Shown here in pieces: positions 28,850-39,244 of a stretch of DNA of 64,000 nucleotides (position 1 is its first letter; each line of letters opens with the position of its first letter). The position numbers and the translations under genes are program-made. The DNA lies in assembly GCA_003280135.1 (NCBI GenBank), contig QCFW01000004.1, positions 1 through 64,000 on the forward strand. Reading direction: 5' to 3'. The stretch comes from Prochlorococcus sp. AG-363-N16 (GTDB lineage: Bacteria > Cyanobacteriota > Cyanobacteriia > PCC-6307 > Cyanobiaceae). Below the pieces are notes generated by a model, which saw nothing but the letters and a program-made list of their open reading frames with translations, was not told the origin of the DNA and made no database searches.

Positions 28850-28946
28850 GACTCGGACCCATGCGGCTTCAACACCTAAACCTGGTCAGGACCGGAAGGT
28901 AGCAGCCAAAAGGGATGCTTGAAGCAGGCGTGGAATCCGGGTCACC
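28850..28946 (+). ncRNA. ffs: signal recognition particle RNA (small bacterial type)
   Basis: The apical hairpin GGTCAGGACCGGAAGGTAGCAGCC at 28883-28907 contains the invariant GGAA tetraloop and AGCAGCC internal-loop sequences. The arms close as CCATGC/GCGTGG and GACTCGG/CCGGGTC, and GGCTTCAA/TTGAAGC, giving a 97-nt rod. It works with Ffh, whose gene is also in this window, to target membrane proteins. The ends are set by pairing and may differ by a few bases. Confidence 0.95.
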
Positions 28947-28955
28947 TATTTATTA

Positions 28956-30080
28956 TTAATCTGTAGATTCTTTTCTAATATTTCTTAGCCTTAAAAACTC
29001 AGGAATATTTGCTCCTGCTTCTCTTGTTGCTTTTTGTCGATAAATGGATTGTTGAGGAAATTTACTGTTTGATTTTTGATTGTTATAGGACTGATTTCCA
29101 TTAAATCCAGTAGCAATTACAGTTACTTGCACTTCACCTTCAAGTTCTTCATCAATAACTGCTCCAACAATAATGTTGGCCTCTGGATCAACTACTTCAG
29201 ATATAACCTCAGAGGCAGAAGTCATATCTTCTAATGTCATATCCTTCCCACCAGTAATGTTTACAACACAACCTTTTGCACCATCAATTCTGCTTGCTTC
29301 TAAAAGTGGGCTGTTTATAGCTGCTTGAGCTGCCTCTACGGCCCTGGATCGTCCAGATCCCAAGCCAATCCCAAGCAGAGATGTTCCTGCTTCAGTCATC
29401 ACTGAACGTACGTCAGCAAAGTCAACATTTACGAGCCCAGGACAAGTAATTATGTCGCTAATACCTTTCACACCCATTCTTAAAACATCATCAGCATTCC
29501 GGAAAGCCTCTTGCAAAGGTGCTGAACCATTTACATCTTTTAGTCGGTCATTAGGTATGACAATTAAAGTATCAACATTTTCCGCCAACCGTTCTATTCC
29601 TTCATCAGCTTGCCTCATTCTGCGTCTACCTTCAAAAGTAAATGGTTTGGTAACTATTCCAACAGTTAGGGCGCCTGTCTCTTTTGCTACTTCAGCCACA
29701 ACTGGAGCGGCTCCAGTACCAGTGCCACCTCCCATGCCAGCTGCAATAAATACTAGATCTGCCCCTTCTAATGCTTGTTGTAAGTCAGCTCTAGACTCTT
29801 CTGCTGCTTTTTGGCCAATACTTGGATTACCCCCTGCACCTAACCCCCTTGTAAGGGTTTGACCAAGTTGAACTCTGTTTTGAGACGAGGATTGAAGTAA
29901 TGCTTGGGCATCTGTGTTTAGAACTCTATATGCAACCCCTCTAAGGTCGCTAAGTATCATTCGATTGACAGCATTACTTCCACCCCCTCCAACTCCTATT
30001 ACTTCAATACGAGCTGTTTGGCTCGGTTGAATTTCTTCTGCTCGGTTTGAGCTAACATTGTTTCCCATCCCCATAACCAT
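28956..30080 (-). CDS. ftsZ: cell division protein FtsZ
   Basis: Tubulin-like GTPase that forms the division ring. The signature [13 protein letters not shown] and the T7 loop region ([12 protein letters not shown]) are present; [14 protein letters not shown] opens the nucleotide domain. The C-terminal peptide IPEFLRLRN is the conserved site for membrane tethers. Length 374 residues. ATG at 30080; ftsQ lies upstream on the same strand after a 171-base gap that probably contains its promoter. Confidence 0.97.
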   Translation of the reverse strand: MVMGMGNNVSSNRAEEIQPSQTARIEVIGVGGGGSNAVNRMILSDLRGVAYRVLNTDAQALLQSSSQNRVQLGQTLTRGLGAGGNPSIGQKAAEESRADLQQALEGADLVFIAAGMGGGTGTGAAPVVAEVAKETGALTVGIVTKPFTFEGRRRMRQADEGIERLAENVDTLIVIPNDRLKDVNGSAPLQEAFRNADDVLRMGVKGISDIITCPGLVNVDFADVRSVMTEAGTSLLGIGLGSGRSRAVEAAQAAINSPLLEASRIDGAKGCVVNITGGKDMTLEDMTSASEVISEVVDPEANIIVGAVIDEELEGEVQVTVIATGFNGNQSYNNQKSNSKFPQQSIYRQKATREAGANIPEFLRLRNIRKESTD

Positions 30081-30251
30081 TTTTAGAATTTGATTACTTA
30101 TTTTCGTGCATTATGAACTAGGAATAGGATTCTGTTGGGTTTTTCAAAAAACTCTAGATATCTGAGCCTATTAAATCAGAATTCACTGACTTTCAGAATC
30201 TTCATTGCTATTAAGTAAATACTGCTTGTAACTCTTTTGGGCCTGTTTTTC

Positions 30252-31013
30252 TTATGGGGTAAGCAATTTGGGTTTTTGAGGGTCTTTTAGATCAATATTT
30301 GTTTGAACTTCAGTTGTAAATTTTTCTGGTAAAGACCTTATTAGAAAAGGTAAAAGCTTTATTTGATCATCTAATAACTCTTTGTTTAAGCCTAAATAAA
30401 TTATTTTAAAATCTTTTGTTTGCAAATTAATTTCTCCATTTGGATTAATATCTATTTTCTGAAGTTCACTTCCCAAAGTTGTCCTGTTTTTAAAGATTTC
30501 TGCGATACTTTTTCTATGACGCTTTGTCCAGCCATCTACAATTAGCTCTTGATCTAATTTTGTGTTAATTTTAATATTATTTGAAATAGGTATCCAAAAA
30601 CCAGCTTCATCAATCATTCCTTTTTCTACACCTTTGTAAGTTTTTCTGGTTGCATATGCGACTGGAACCCTTTCTAGGATAGATATATGCAGTTCTGGCG
30701 GTAATATTCTTCGATTTACTTTTACTGCTTTTAAAGGTAGTTCTTTAAGGAGAATTGACTCGATATAGTTAGGGTTAATAGTTATTATTTTTAGTCCCGA
30801 ATCTATTTTAATTTCATTTATAATTTTCTCTTTACTAGTGTATTTATTGCCAGTTATATAAATACTATCCTTATAAATTTTCTTCCATCCATTATCAATT
30901 AATAATAAGAATAGAAAGCTCGTTGTTGTCCCTAGAATGCACAACCTCCAAGTTTTAATTAAAAGTAATCTAATATTTTTATTAGTTTTATTTTTTTTGT
31001 TAGAAGCCTTCAC
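30252..31013 (-). CDS. ftsQ: cell division protein FtsQ-like (POTRA domain)
   Basis: A 253-residue bitopic protein: short basic cytoplasmic start, one membrane helix (LCILGTTTSFLFLLLI), a POTRA segment (DSIYITGNKYTSKEKIINEIKIDSGLKIITIN) and an FtsQ-type domain (VKVNRRILPPELHISILERVPVAYA). It links ring and wall synthesis in the periplasm. It overlaps the next upstream gene by four bases and precedes ftsZ, the conserved dcw order. Confidence 0.88.
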   Translation of the reverse strand: MKASNKKNKTNKNIRLLLIKTWRLCILGTTTSFLFLLLIDNGWKKIYKDSIYITGNKYTSKEKIINEIKIDSGLKIITINPNYIESILLKELPLKAVKVNRRILPPELHISILERVPVAYATRKTYKGVEKGMIDEAGFWIPISNNIKINTKLDQELIVDGWTKRHRKSIAEIFKNRTTLGSELQKIDINPNGEINLQTKDFKIIYLGLNKELLDDQIKLLPFLIRSLPEKFTTEVQTNIDLKDPQKPKLLTP

Positions 31014-31420
31014 AAATCACATCGAGCTGATTTCATTAGTTCTGACATCCATTGCCTAGCCCTTTCTGCGTCGGCAAATGGTACGTCTATCTCTTTCCCG
31101 CAGCCAATTAGTCTGAGGCGGCATTGGCCTTGAGCTTCATTTGTTAAAGGAGCTTCGCCAGAACTCAGTGCCATTAGCTCAACTAATTCCAACTCTTTTA
31201 TCTCAAATTGATCTTTGTCATTAAACTTTCCTGCTTCAAATTTGCTCCATACAAGAGTTCCATTTTTTACACGAGCAGCACCAGAATTATCAAGTTTTGC
31301 AAGTTCTGAATCTTTTGCCCATTGACGATATAAGGTTTGCCTTCTCCTTTCAAGCCATCCAAGAGCAGTTAAAAGGACAAAAGCTATTAATAGAGGCAAC
31401 CAGAGGAGACCGTGAATCAT
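31010..31420 (-). CDS. membrane-anchored conserved protein between ddl and ftsQ
   Basis: A 136-residue protein with one N-terminal helix (LLWLPLLIAFVLLTALGWL) and a soluble domain that looks mainly beta (TLVWSKFEAGKF, GQCRLRLIGCGKEIDVPFADAERARQWMSELM). The last part resembles a PH-like fold, by eye only. Not recognised. Its four-base overlap with ftsQ and place after ddl suggest a wall or division role in cyanobacteria. Confidence 0.75.
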   Translation of the reverse strand: MIHGLLWLPLLIAFVLLTALGWLERRRQTLYRQWAKDSELAKLDNSGAARVKNGTLVWSKFEAGKFNDKDQFEIKELELVELMALSSGEAPLTNEAQGQCRLRLIGCGKEIDVPFADAERARQWMSELMKSARCDL

Positions 31421-31467
31421 TTTTTGAATAAAAGAAATTTCACAGGACTTCTATAAATAAACGTAAT

Positions 31468-32529
31468 TCATTCTTTAGCGGTTTCTACTAAAAGTTTTAC
31501 TAGTTCATCGAGATTTATCCCAGATGCCTCCCATAGCAGTGGAAACATACTTTGTTTTGTAAAGCCTGGTAATGTATTTATTTCATTTATCCAGAGCTGA
31601 TTTTTTTTCTCGTCAAAGAAAAAATCAACTCTGGATAATCCTTCTGCGGATATTGCCTTGCAAGCACGTACAGATAACTCTTGTACCTTTTTGATCGTTT
31701 CTTTAGGGATTGCAGCAGGTATGACTATTTTGCTATTGCTATCTGAATACTTAGTTTCATAGTCATACCAGTCACTATCGAAAGAGACTTCACCCACTGT
31801 AGAAGTGGACATTTTCTCTTTCCCCAGAACACCGCATTCAAGTTCTCTTCCTGAGATTGATTTTTCAATAACTATTCTTTTATCAAAAGAAGCGGCTAAG
31901 AATAGCCCCTTATAGGCTTCTTCAATTGAATAGGCTTTTGTAATCCCTACCGAAGAACCTAGGTTTGCGGGCTTAATGAAACATGGAAATCCAAGAAAAT
32001 TCTCAATTTTTTTAATTACAGATGAAAAAGTAGCTTTTTCTAATAAATCATCTTTTGCAACTGTTATGTAGGGCGCTTGAGGTAATCCAGCGGCTTTGAA
32101 AATGGTTTTCATTACAATTTTATCCATTGCCATTGCTGAACCCAGTACTCCAGAACCAACAAAAGGCTTTCCAGTTAACTTAAAGAAACCTTGAATGGTT
32201 CCATCTTCACCATTGGGACCATGAAGTACTGGGAACCAAATATCTATGTTTTCTATATTTTCTGGGAAATGAGCTATCTTTTCGTTGTTATTATTTTTTA
32301 GAAATTTCTCCAGTTCTTTTGAGATACCATGATTTAAAACTTTTTCAGCTATGTCACCAGTCCACCATTTGCCTCTTTGATCAATATAAGTACTAATCAC
32401 GTTAAATTCTTTTTGATTCGATAATCCTCTTAATGCACTTGCAATTGTTTTAGCTGATTCAATTGAGACATTATGTTCATTAGATATGCCTCCAAAGACC
32501 AAGCCTATTGTTTTAAGTTTTTTTTTCAT
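31468..32529 (-). CDS. ddl: D-alanine--D-alanine ligase
   Basis: ATP-grasp ligase making the dipeptide for peptidoglycan. GGISNEHNVSIESA opens the protein, LHGPNGEDGTIQGF and KPANLGSSVGI bind ATP and substrate, and the metal-binding end is DFFFDEKKNQLWINEINTLPGFT. Length 353 residues fits the DdlA-like class. ATG at 32529. It sits upstream of the ftsQ-ftsZ genes. Confidence 0.95.
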   Translation of the reverse strand: MKKKLKTIGLVFGGISNEHNVSIESAKTIASALRGLSNQKEFNVISTYIDQRGKWWTGDIAEKVLNHGISKELEKFLKNNNNEKIAHFPENIENIDIWFPVLHGPNGEDGTIQGFFKLTGKPFVGSGVLGSAMAMDKIVMKTIFKAAGLPQAPYITVAKDDLLEKATFSSVIKKIENFLGFPCFIKPANLGSSVGITKAYSIEEAYKGLFLAASFDKRIVIEKSISGRELECGVLGKEKMSTSTVGEVSFDSDWYDYETKYSDSNSKIVIPAAIPKETIKKVQELSVRACKAISAEGLSRVDFFFDEKKNQLWINEINTLPGFTKQSMFPLLWEASGINLDELVKLLVETAKE

Positions 32530-32580
32530 ATGATTGATAAGAATTGAATTAATTTAAAAAATTTTAGTGGTTTAAATCTA

Positions 32581-33981
32581 TTAATCAATAGGAATACCGC
32601 TTAATGAAAATGAGCGAACTTCGTTTATCTTTACTTTCAGAATATCTCCTGGTTTATAGTTTTTTTGATCTGACCTTGTTTTAGGAAAAAATGTAAGTCT
32701 ATTTGTACGTGTTCTTCCCATTAACTGGCTATCATCTTTTGGATTTAAGCTTTCAGCAAGAACTTCTTCTATCTGATCTTTATATCTTTCATTGAGCCTT
32801 CTTGCAGTTGTTTCTACAAGAGAATTTAATTCTTGTAATCTTCTGACTTTAACTGATTCTGGCAATTGCTCTACCCATAAAGCAGCAGGGGTATTAGGTC
32901 TTGGAGAATATGCTGCAGTATTTAATTGATCGAAGCCTATTTCTTGAACAACAGCTAATGTTTTTTGGAATTGATCATCTGTTTCTCCAGGAAATGCAAC
33001 TATCACATCTGCAGTAATGGAAGCATTGGGTATAAGATCCCTGATTTCATTGATGATTCTTTTATACTTTGAAATTGTGTAACCTCTTCCCATTCTTTGA
33101 AGTACTTCATCATCTCCACTTTGAAAAGGAATGTGAAAATGCTCGCATATCTTTGGTAGCTCAGCGCAAGCTTTAATTAGTCGAGATGTGAAATATCGCG
33201 GATGACTTGTTGCAAATCTAATTCGCTCAATCCCTTGTACATCATGAATAAAATAAAGTAAATCAGTTAATGTATTTTTTCTTCTTCCTTCTTTAGTTAT
33301 ACCTGGCAAGTCTCTTCCATAGGCATCTATATTTTGGCCAAGAAGAGTTATTTCTTTAAATTCTTTTTTTGATAATGTCTCGATTTCTGATCTAATTGAT
33401 TCTGGAGTTCTAGATTGTTCCTTACCCCTAACAGCAGGAACAACGCAATAGGTGCATCTTTCATTACAACCATAAATCACATTAACCCAACCGCATATTT
33501 TGCTTTCTCTTCTTGCAGTCGTTACATCTTCAAGTATGTAGTGATTTTCAGTTGCAACTACTTGTTGGCCAGTATCAACTTTATTCAAAAGCATTTCAAG
33601 CCTATTGGCATGTTGCGGACCCATAACAAGATCAAGTTCTGGAACTCTTCTAAGAAGAGACTCACCTTCTTGTTGAGCTAAGCAACCTGCAATAACTAGT
33701 TTAAGATTAGGTAAAGATCTTTTTCTAATAGCTTGTCTACCTAAATAGCTATAGACCTTTTGTTCAGCGTTATCTCTAATCGTACAAGTGTTGTAAATAA
33801 CTATGTCTGCATTAAACTCTGACTCTCCTTTTTTATATCCCATATTTTCCAAAACACCTGCCATTCTTTCAGAATCAGCTTTATTCATTTGGCATCCAAA
33901 TGTTGTAATCCAATATTTCCCTTTCTCAGAATTAAGGCTTTCCAATCTAGTCTCTACTGGGTTTGCTTCTGTTGATAGCAC
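32581..33981 (-). CDS. miaB: tRNA-2-methylthio-N6-dimethylallyladenosine synthase
   Basis: Radical SAM methylthiotransferase that modifies A37 of tRNAs. The N-terminal UPF0004 domain has [11 protein letters not shown] with its cluster cysteines, the radical SAM motif is CNERCTYC, and the C-terminal TRAM domain ends the protein near [10 protein letters not shown]. Length 466 residues is normal. ATG at 33981. Confidence 0.96.
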   Translation of the reverse strand: MLSTEANPVETRLESLNSEKGKYWITTFGCQMNKADSERMAGVLENMGYKKGESEFNADIVIYNTCTIRDNAEQKVYSYLGRQAIRKRSLPNLKLVIAGCLAQQEGESLLRRVPELDLVMGPQHANRLEMLLNKVDTGQQVVATENHYILEDVTTARRESKICGWVNVIYGCNERCTYCVVPAVRGKEQSRTPESIRSEIETLSKKEFKEITLLGQNIDAYGRDLPGITKEGRRKNTLTDLLYFIHDVQGIERIRFATSHPRYFTSRLIKACAELPKICEHFHIPFQSGDDEVLQRMGRGYTISKYKRIINEIRDLIPNASITADVIVAFPGETDDQFQKTLAVVQEIGFDQLNTAAYSPRPNTPAALWVEQLPESVKVRRLQELNSLVETTARRLNERYKDQIEEVLAESLNPKDDSQLMGRTRTNRLTFFPKTRSDQKNYKPGDILKVKINEVRSFSLSGIPID

Positions 33982-34087
33982 TTTTTATTTAAGCCCTTGG
34001 TTTACCTTTCCATTATCTTTGATGATTAATCTCAAAGAGACTTTTTGTTTTGAAAAAGGTTTTAAGTTCATAAAATCTTTTATTAAG

Positions 34088-34161
34088 GGCGAGCGAGGGG
34101 ATTCGAACCCCCGAATAGCGGCGCCACAAGCCGCTGCCTTAACCACTTGGCGACGCCCGCC
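34088..34161 (-). tRNA. tRNA-His (anticodon GUG)
   Basis: On the minus strand the acceptor GCGGGCG pairs with CGCTCGC (one G-U), with the extra 5' G opposite C73 that marks tRNA-His. The anticodon stem GCGGC/GCCGC encloses TTGTGGC (anticodon GTG). T arm GGGG-GTTCGAATC-CCC type is present. CCA is not encoded. Confidence 0.96.
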
Positions 34162-34203
34162 GCACTTATATCAATTTACCAACTCGTATTCAATTAAGTT
34201 GTA

Positions 34204-35502
34204 ATGATTAGCCAAAAGATGCAAGATTCACAAATTTCTTGTCTCGAGGTACTTGTGCCAAGAGGATTGATTCAATGTGGGAAAAAGATTGCAACAACAA
34301 GAGTTACGTATGAAGGTCTATGCCCTATCAGCATTTATTTCAAAGAAGGACTTGTTGTGAATATCGAACCAATAATGAATCCTAAAAGCAAATCTTTAAA
34401 GATTCTTCTACCTAGATTTGTAGAGCCTCATGCTCATTTGGATAAAGCTTTTACTTGGGGAGATCATCCAAATCTTTCTGGCACTTATGAAGGAGCTTTG
34501 AAAGAGAACTTAGAAGAGCATCAGAAAAGAACAAAGAGCTTGGTTCTTGCAAGGTCAGAAAGAGCTCTAAAGCTGGCTTCTTTTAATGGCTTTAGAGCAA
34601 TCAGGTCACATGTGGATAGTACCGGGCTTAGCTCAGAGTTGACTTGGGAAGCTTTAATTGAGTTACAGCACGATTGGAGGCTTCTGATTCAGTTGGAACT
34701 TGTAGCGTTAGTTCCATTGGCTTTTTGGAGCACTTCAGGCGGGGGTATTTTAGCTAAAAAAATTGCAAAACAAAATGCTTGCTTCGGGGGAGTTTTAGTA
34801 CCTCCTTTTAAACCTGAAAAAGTAAGAAAGGATTTGTATAACCTGTTTAAAATTGCCAACGATATGGGCTGTGGAGTTGATCTTCATATAGATGAAAGTG
34901 CTAAAGAACCAGGTTCTGGTCTCAAAGAACTAATTAATGTTCTTGGCAATATGAAAGTGGATGTACCAATAACATGTAGTCATCTAAGTAGTATGGGACT
35001 TCTCAAGCCTAGAGAGATTAAATATTTTGCTACTCAATTAGCTAAATTTCAGATAAATGTCATTTCTCTACCATTAACTAACGCTTGGTTACTGGGAAGA
35101 AAGACTGGTGCAACAGCCATTGAGAGACCGATTGCGCCAATTTCTCAGCTTCAACATGCAGGAGTCAATGTAGCGATTGGCGGAGATAATGTTCGAGATC
35201 CTTGGTTTCCAGCTGGAAATTTTGACCCTCTTATGTTGATGTCCCAAGCGATGTTGCTTGCTCAGTTGGCGCCATGGAACCGGTTTGGACTATCACCATT
35301 TACGTCAGCACCTGCTCGAATTATGAGACTTGAATGGGATGGCTCGATAGGTATTGGAGTCCCTGCAGATTTTATATTGTTAGATGCTAATAATTGGTCT
35401 GAGTTGTTGTCAGGTAATGTAAAGAGAAAGATAATAATTAAAGGTAAATTTCTTGAAGGGAATAATTCTAAATTTAATCAAATGGGAATCAAGAATTTTT
35501 AA
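34204..35502 (+). CDS. cytosine-deaminase-like amidohydrolase
   Basis: A 432-residue metal-dependent hydrolase of the CodA branch. All metal and catalytic positions can be seen: HAHLDK (about residue 78), HIDES near 217, SHLSS near 247, and GGDNVRDPWFPAGNFDP near 320, closely matching the DDVFDPW-type segment of cytosine deaminases. The specific substrate is not shown: related enzymes act on cytosine, isoguanine, creatinine-like or triazine compounds. It starts 43 bases past tRNA-His and its stop abuts the ATG of the FAD oxidase, so the two probably act together. Confidence 0.85.
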   Translation: MISQKMQDSQISCLEVLVPRGLIQCGKKIATTRVTYEGLCPISIYFKEGLVVNIEPIMNPKSKSLKILLPRFVEPHAHLDKAFTWGDHPNLSGTYEGALKENLEEHQKRTKSLVLARSERALKLASFNGFRAIRSHVDSTGLSSELTWEALIELQHDWRLLIQLELVALVPLAFWSTSGGGILAKKIAKQNACFGGVLVPPFKPEKVRKDLYNLFKIANDMGCGVDLHIDESAKEPGSGLKELINVLGNMKVDVPITCSHLSSMGLLKPREIKYFATQLAKFQINVISLPLTNAWLLGRKTGATAIERPIAPISQLQHAGVNVAIGGDNVRDPWFPAGNFDPLMLMSQAMLLAQLAPWNRFGLSPFTSAPARIMRLEWDGSIGIGVPADFILLDANNWSELLSGNVKRKIIIKGKFLEGNNSKFNQMGIKNF

Positions 35503-36837
35503 ATGAAAGATCTTCCTGATTACAATCAATTCCTTAAGAAAATAAATCTTATTAAAGATTTAGATGTTATTAATCATCCTTCTGAAAGAAAAAGATATTC
35601 AAGAGATTTCTTTAACTACTCTCCAATTCTCTTTGAGAAGTTACATCAATGTTGTGCTGAGATTGTTTTGCGACCTAAATCAATAGAAGCAATACTTGCA
35701 GTTGCAAAGTTTTGTTATTTGTATGAAGTCCCTCTCACTTTAAGAGGTTCAGGGACAGGGAATTATGGACAATGTGTGCCTATTGAAGGAGGAGCAGTGA
35801 TGTTAATGGATCACATTAAAGAAATAATTAAGTTTGATTCTTTAACTGGAGAAGTGACTGTTCAGCCTGGATGTTTACTTGGTAATCTTGATACTTTTTT
35901 AGGAAGTAAGGGAAGGCAGCTTAGGTTGATTCCTAGCACATGGAGAACTGCTTCAGTAGGTGGTTTTATTTCAGGTGGTTCAGGTGGAATTGGCTCAGTT
36001 AAATGGGGCTTTTTAAGAGATCCTGGTCATTTAAAGGCTTTAGAAATAGTAACTTTGGAGCAAAAGCCAAAGTTGATTCGACTGGATGAGCTTGAATCAG
36101 AGCCTTTAAATCATGCCTATGGTACTAATGGAATTATTACTTCTTTAACTCTTGCAACTGCCAACTTTCAAGAATGGTATGAAGTCACAATTGATTGCAA
36201 TGACCTTGGTGATGCTATTAAGTTAGTTAAATATTGTTCTTCCGCTGCGATAGAGATTTATTTATGTACTTTATTAGAGAAAAAGATTATCGAAAACATA
36301 CCAAATTGGAGTGGAGATGCAAATGGAAGATATAGGCTATTAGTTTTAACAACTTTCTCTGGAGTTAATACACTTAGGAAAATAGCCACTACTTATAATG
36401 TGATATTTAGAGATTTAGGAAAAGAAAAGTCCTCAAATGGATTTAGAGAACTTTCTTGGAATCATACAACTTTGCATATGCGAGCAAAAGATAATAGTTG
36501 GACATATTTGCAGATGTTATTACCTGATCCTGAATTAGAAGCAATAGAATTTTTAAATAAAAAATGGAAAGGAGAGATTCTTTGGCATCTTGAATCTGTT
36601 AGACAGCAAGGTGTGCAACGTATAGCAGCTTTGCCTTTGTTTCGCTGGAAGGATAAGGAATCTTTAGATAGTCTTATTGCAGATTGTATAAATACTGGAG
36701 CATTAATCTTTAACCCACATGTGATAACTGTTGAAGATGGAGGTTTGGGAATCATAGACAGTGATCAGGTAGAAGCTAAAAGAAACTTTGATCCGAAAGG
36801 TCTTCTTAATCCGAAAAAACTTAAAGGTTGGAATTAG
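35503..36837 (+). CDS. FAD-linked oxidase (GlcD/PCMH-type)
   Basis: A 444-residue flavoprotein. The PCMH FAD domain spans about residues 50-215: VLRPKSIEAILAVAKFC, TLRGSGTGNYGQCVP, VTVQPGCLLGNLD, ASVGGFISGGSGGIGSVKWG. The C-terminus NFDPKGLLNPKKLKGWN is typical of D-lactate/glycolate-type oxidases, which often have this FDPxGxLNPGK end. Substrate unknown. ATG follows the amidohydrolase stop directly (TAAATG). The 3' end overlaps folC by 17 bases. Confidence 0.85.
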   Translation: MKDLPDYNQFLKKINLIKDLDVINHPSERKRYSRDFFNYSPILFEKLHQCCAEIVLRPKSIEAILAVAKFCYLYEVPLTLRGSGTGNYGQCVPIEGGAVMLMDHIKEIIKFDSLTGEVTVQPGCLLGNLDTFLGSKGRQLRLIPSTWRTASVGGFISGGSGGIGSVKWGFLRDPGHLKALEIVTLEQKPKLIRLDELESEPLNHAYGTNGIITSLTLATANFQEWYEVTIDCNDLGDAIKLVKYCSSAAIEIYLCTLLEKKIIENIPNWSGDANGRYRLLVLTTFSGVNTLRKIATTYNVIFRDLGKEKSSNGFRELSWNHTTLHMRAKDNSWTYLQMLLPDPELEAIEFLNKKWKGEILWHLESVRQQGVQRIAALPLFRWKDKESLDSLIADCINTGALIFNPHVITVEDGGLGIIDSDQVEAKRNFDPKGLLNPKKLKGWN

Positions 36838-38029
36838 TTTCTTTATAAAAAGATAAATTCTCAAATATATATAGAGAGCCAGTAATTACAGGACATGGAT
36901 TAGGCCATTTCTTTAATAATAAAAATTTCTCTAATACTTCTTCAGCACTATTGCTTTCATGCAATCTGTTAGCAAGACCTGGACATGCTTTCAGTAACTT
37001 AGCCTTTGTCCATGATTTGTGATTTTTGACAGGGATTATCCATGCAAAATCATTTTCTTTAATTAGTAATTTTATTATTGCCGGACCATTCTTATGAGAT
37101 TGAATTCCAATTATCCAATTCACTCCTTTGTTATTTCCATCCCATAAACTTCTTTCTTTTGCAAGTATTTCTGCAGCCCCAGGATTATGTGCACCATCTA
37201 ATAATAATGGTTTACCTTGCCATGAAATCTTTTGTAACCTTGCAGGCCAAGATGCATTTTTCAGTCCATTGATAATATCTTTTTCTTCAAACTTCCATCC
37301 AAATTTGACTAATTCCTCCAGTATCCCTTTTGCTACTGCAGCATTATTGCGTTGAATTGCTCCAGGTATTCCTAATTCCCAATTGGGAGAAAGTGGTTTT
37401 ACCCATTTGATCTTTGCATTGTTTTTGTAGGCAATTTCTTCAAGTATTATCTCAACTTTCTTTTTTTGTATTGAACTGACAACTATACATCCAGGAGAAA
37501 TTGTAGCTCCTTTCTCATATGTGATTTCTTCAATACTATTTCCTAAATATTCGCAATGGTCTAAATCAATACTCCCTATACCTATTACGGGCCTGTAAGA
37601 ATGGGCTGTTGTTGCATCAAGTCTTCCGCCTAAACCAGCTTCTAAAATTATCAACTCCACTTTTTTGTGTTCAAAATAATCTAGAGCACAAGCAATTACC
37701 AGTTCAAAAAGAGTAAGGTCTTTGCTCTTTGTTTGAATATTATGTATTCGGGTCTCAAATTCTTTTTTAGTTATCTTTTTACCTTCTACGCGAATTCTCT
37801 CACACCAGTCAAAAATATGAGGAGAGGTTGTACAACCTACTTTAAGAGATTTTTCTATCACACAGCTTTCTAAAAATGAAGCTATAGAACCTTTGCCATT
37901 TGTCCCAATAATTTGTATTGCTGGGATATTTTTGCATGGATTATTAATTAAATTTAGTGTTTTTTCTATTCTATGAAGATTCAGGTCAATATTATCTCTA
38001 GAGTTAATATTGGTTATGGCTTTAAGCAT
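36821..38029 (-). CDS. folC: folylpolyglutamate / dihydrofolate synthase
   Basis: Mur-ligase-like enzyme adding glutamate to folates. ATP site IIGTNGKGSIASFLE near residue 42, then TSPHIFDWCERIRVEGK, EAGLGGRLDATT and the C-terminal LLDGAHNPGA. Length 402 residues fits the bacterial bifunctional enzyme. ATG at 38029. It is 26 bases after argD on the same strand. Confidence 0.92.
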   Translation of the reverse strand: MLKAITNINSRDNIDLNLHRIEKTLNLINNPCKNIPAIQIIGTNGKGSIASFLESCVIEKSLKVGCTTSPHIFDWCERIRVEGKKITKKEFETRIHNIQTKSKDLTLFELVIACALDYFEHKKVELIILEAGLGGRLDATTAHSYRPVIGIGSIDLDHCEYLGNSIEEITYEKGATISPGCIVVSSIQKKKVEIILEEIAYKNNAKIKWVKPLSPNWELGIPGAIQRNNAAVAKGILEELVKFGWKFEEKDIINGLKNASWPARLQKISWQGKPLLLDGAHNPGAAEILAKERSLWDGNNKGVNWIIGIQSHKNGPAIIKLLIKENDFAWIIPVKNHKSWTKAKLLKACPGLANRLHESNSAEEVLEKFLLLKKWPNPCPVITGSLYIFENLSFYKETNSNL

Positions 38030-38054
38030 TTTTATTATTTTATTTCTTTCTTTC

Positions 38055-39236
38055 TTATGTGATCCTTTGGAGAGTTTTCTTCAGCTTCTTAATTAATAAT
38101 CTTATTTCTCTATCATTAATAGTTAATGGGGGCACCATTCGTATTACTTTCTCACCAGCTGAAATAACAAGAAGTCTTTCTTTTAAAGCTTCCTTAACAA
38201 CAAGTTGAGCAGTTAATTTTGAATTATCTTTTATTACTAGCCCTCGCATTAGGCCAATCCCTCTAGTCTCCCTGAAATGATCAGGAAATAAGTTAATTAT
38301 TTCATTGAGAGATTGTTCAATTTGTTGACCTTTTAGTTTTGATTTTTGAATAAGATCGCGTTTTTCTATTTCCTTTGCAACAGTTATTCCTGCTTTGCAA
38401 GCAAATGGATTTCCCCCGAAAGTGCTTGCATGATCTCCTTTTCCTAAGACGTTGGCCATCTCTTTTACCAATAATGCGCCTATTGCGTGTCCACCACCTA
38501 ATCCTTTTGCAATAGTAAATGCATCAGGTTCAACATTTAAATATTCATATCCCCACCAATGCCCTGTTCTTCCCATTCCTGTTTGTACTTCGTCAAATAT
38601 TAGAAGAATTTGATTTTTCTTACATATTTCATTTAATAGCTTGAAGAAGTCTTTGTTACCTAAGTGAATTCCTCCTTCACCTTGCACTGGCTCAATTAAT
38701 ACAGCTGCAATCCTAGGTCCATTTTTTTCAAGAGAATCAAATCGATTTTTAAAAGATTTTGCATCATTAAAATTGAAGAATTCAAAACCTTCTAAAAGAG
38801 GTTCGAATCCTTTTTGATATTTTAGTTGGCCAGTAGCACTAAGTGCAGCCAGAGTTCTCCCATGAAAACTTGACTTGGCACAAAGAATGATTGGTTTTTC
38901 TATACCTCTTTTAAGACGACCATGTTTTCGGGCTAGTTTGATAGCTGCTTCATTAGCTTCTGCCCCACTATTGCAAAAGAAAACCTTGTCCGCACAACTG
39001 TTCTTTGTCAACCATTCTGCTAAAGCTTCCTGTTCTGGGATTTGATAGAGGTTTGAAACATGTTGAATTTTTTTTAATTGGTGAATTAAGGCTTTTCTGA
39101 GCTTTCTATCACTATGTCCCAGACTGCAAGTTGCTATTCCAGCAATAGCATCAAGATATTTTTTACCCTTTTCGTCCCAGATCCAGCAGCCATTTCCCTT
39201 TATCACTTTCAAAGGAAGCCTTTGATAAGTTTCCAT
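38055..39236 (-). CDS. argD: acetylornithine aminotransferase (class III, PLP)
   Basis: A 393-residue class III aminotransferase. CSLGHSDRKL, FCNSGAEANEAAIKLARKHG, IFDEVQTGMGRTG and the PLP-lysine segment FTIAKGLGGGHAIGALLV are clear. ArgD is the likely function in arginine synthesis; ornithine or other omega-aminotransferase activity cannot be excluded. ATG at 39236. The frame extends upstream only because tRNA-Leu has no in-frame stop; that part is not coding. Confidence 0.9.
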   Translation of the reverse strand: METYQRLPLKVIKGNGCWIWDEKGKKYLDAIAGIATCSLGHSDRKLRKALIHQLKKIQHVSNLYQIPEQEALAEWLTKNSCADKVFFCNSGAEANEAAIKLARKHGRLKRGIEKPIILCAKSSFHGRTLAALSATGQLKYQKGFEPLLEGFEFFNFNDAKSFKNRFDSLEKNGPRIAAVLIEPVQGEGGIHLGNKDFFKLLNEICKKNQILLIFDEVQTGMGRTGHWWGYEYLNVEPDAFTIAKGLGGGHAIGALLVKEMANVLGKGDHASTFGGNPFACKAGITVAKEIEKRDLIQKSKLKGQQIEQSLNEIINLFPDHFRETRGIGLMRGLVIKDNSKLTAQLVVKEALKERLLVISAGEKVIRMVPPLTINDREIRLLIKKLKKTLQRIT

Positions 39237-39244
39237 TAAATAAG

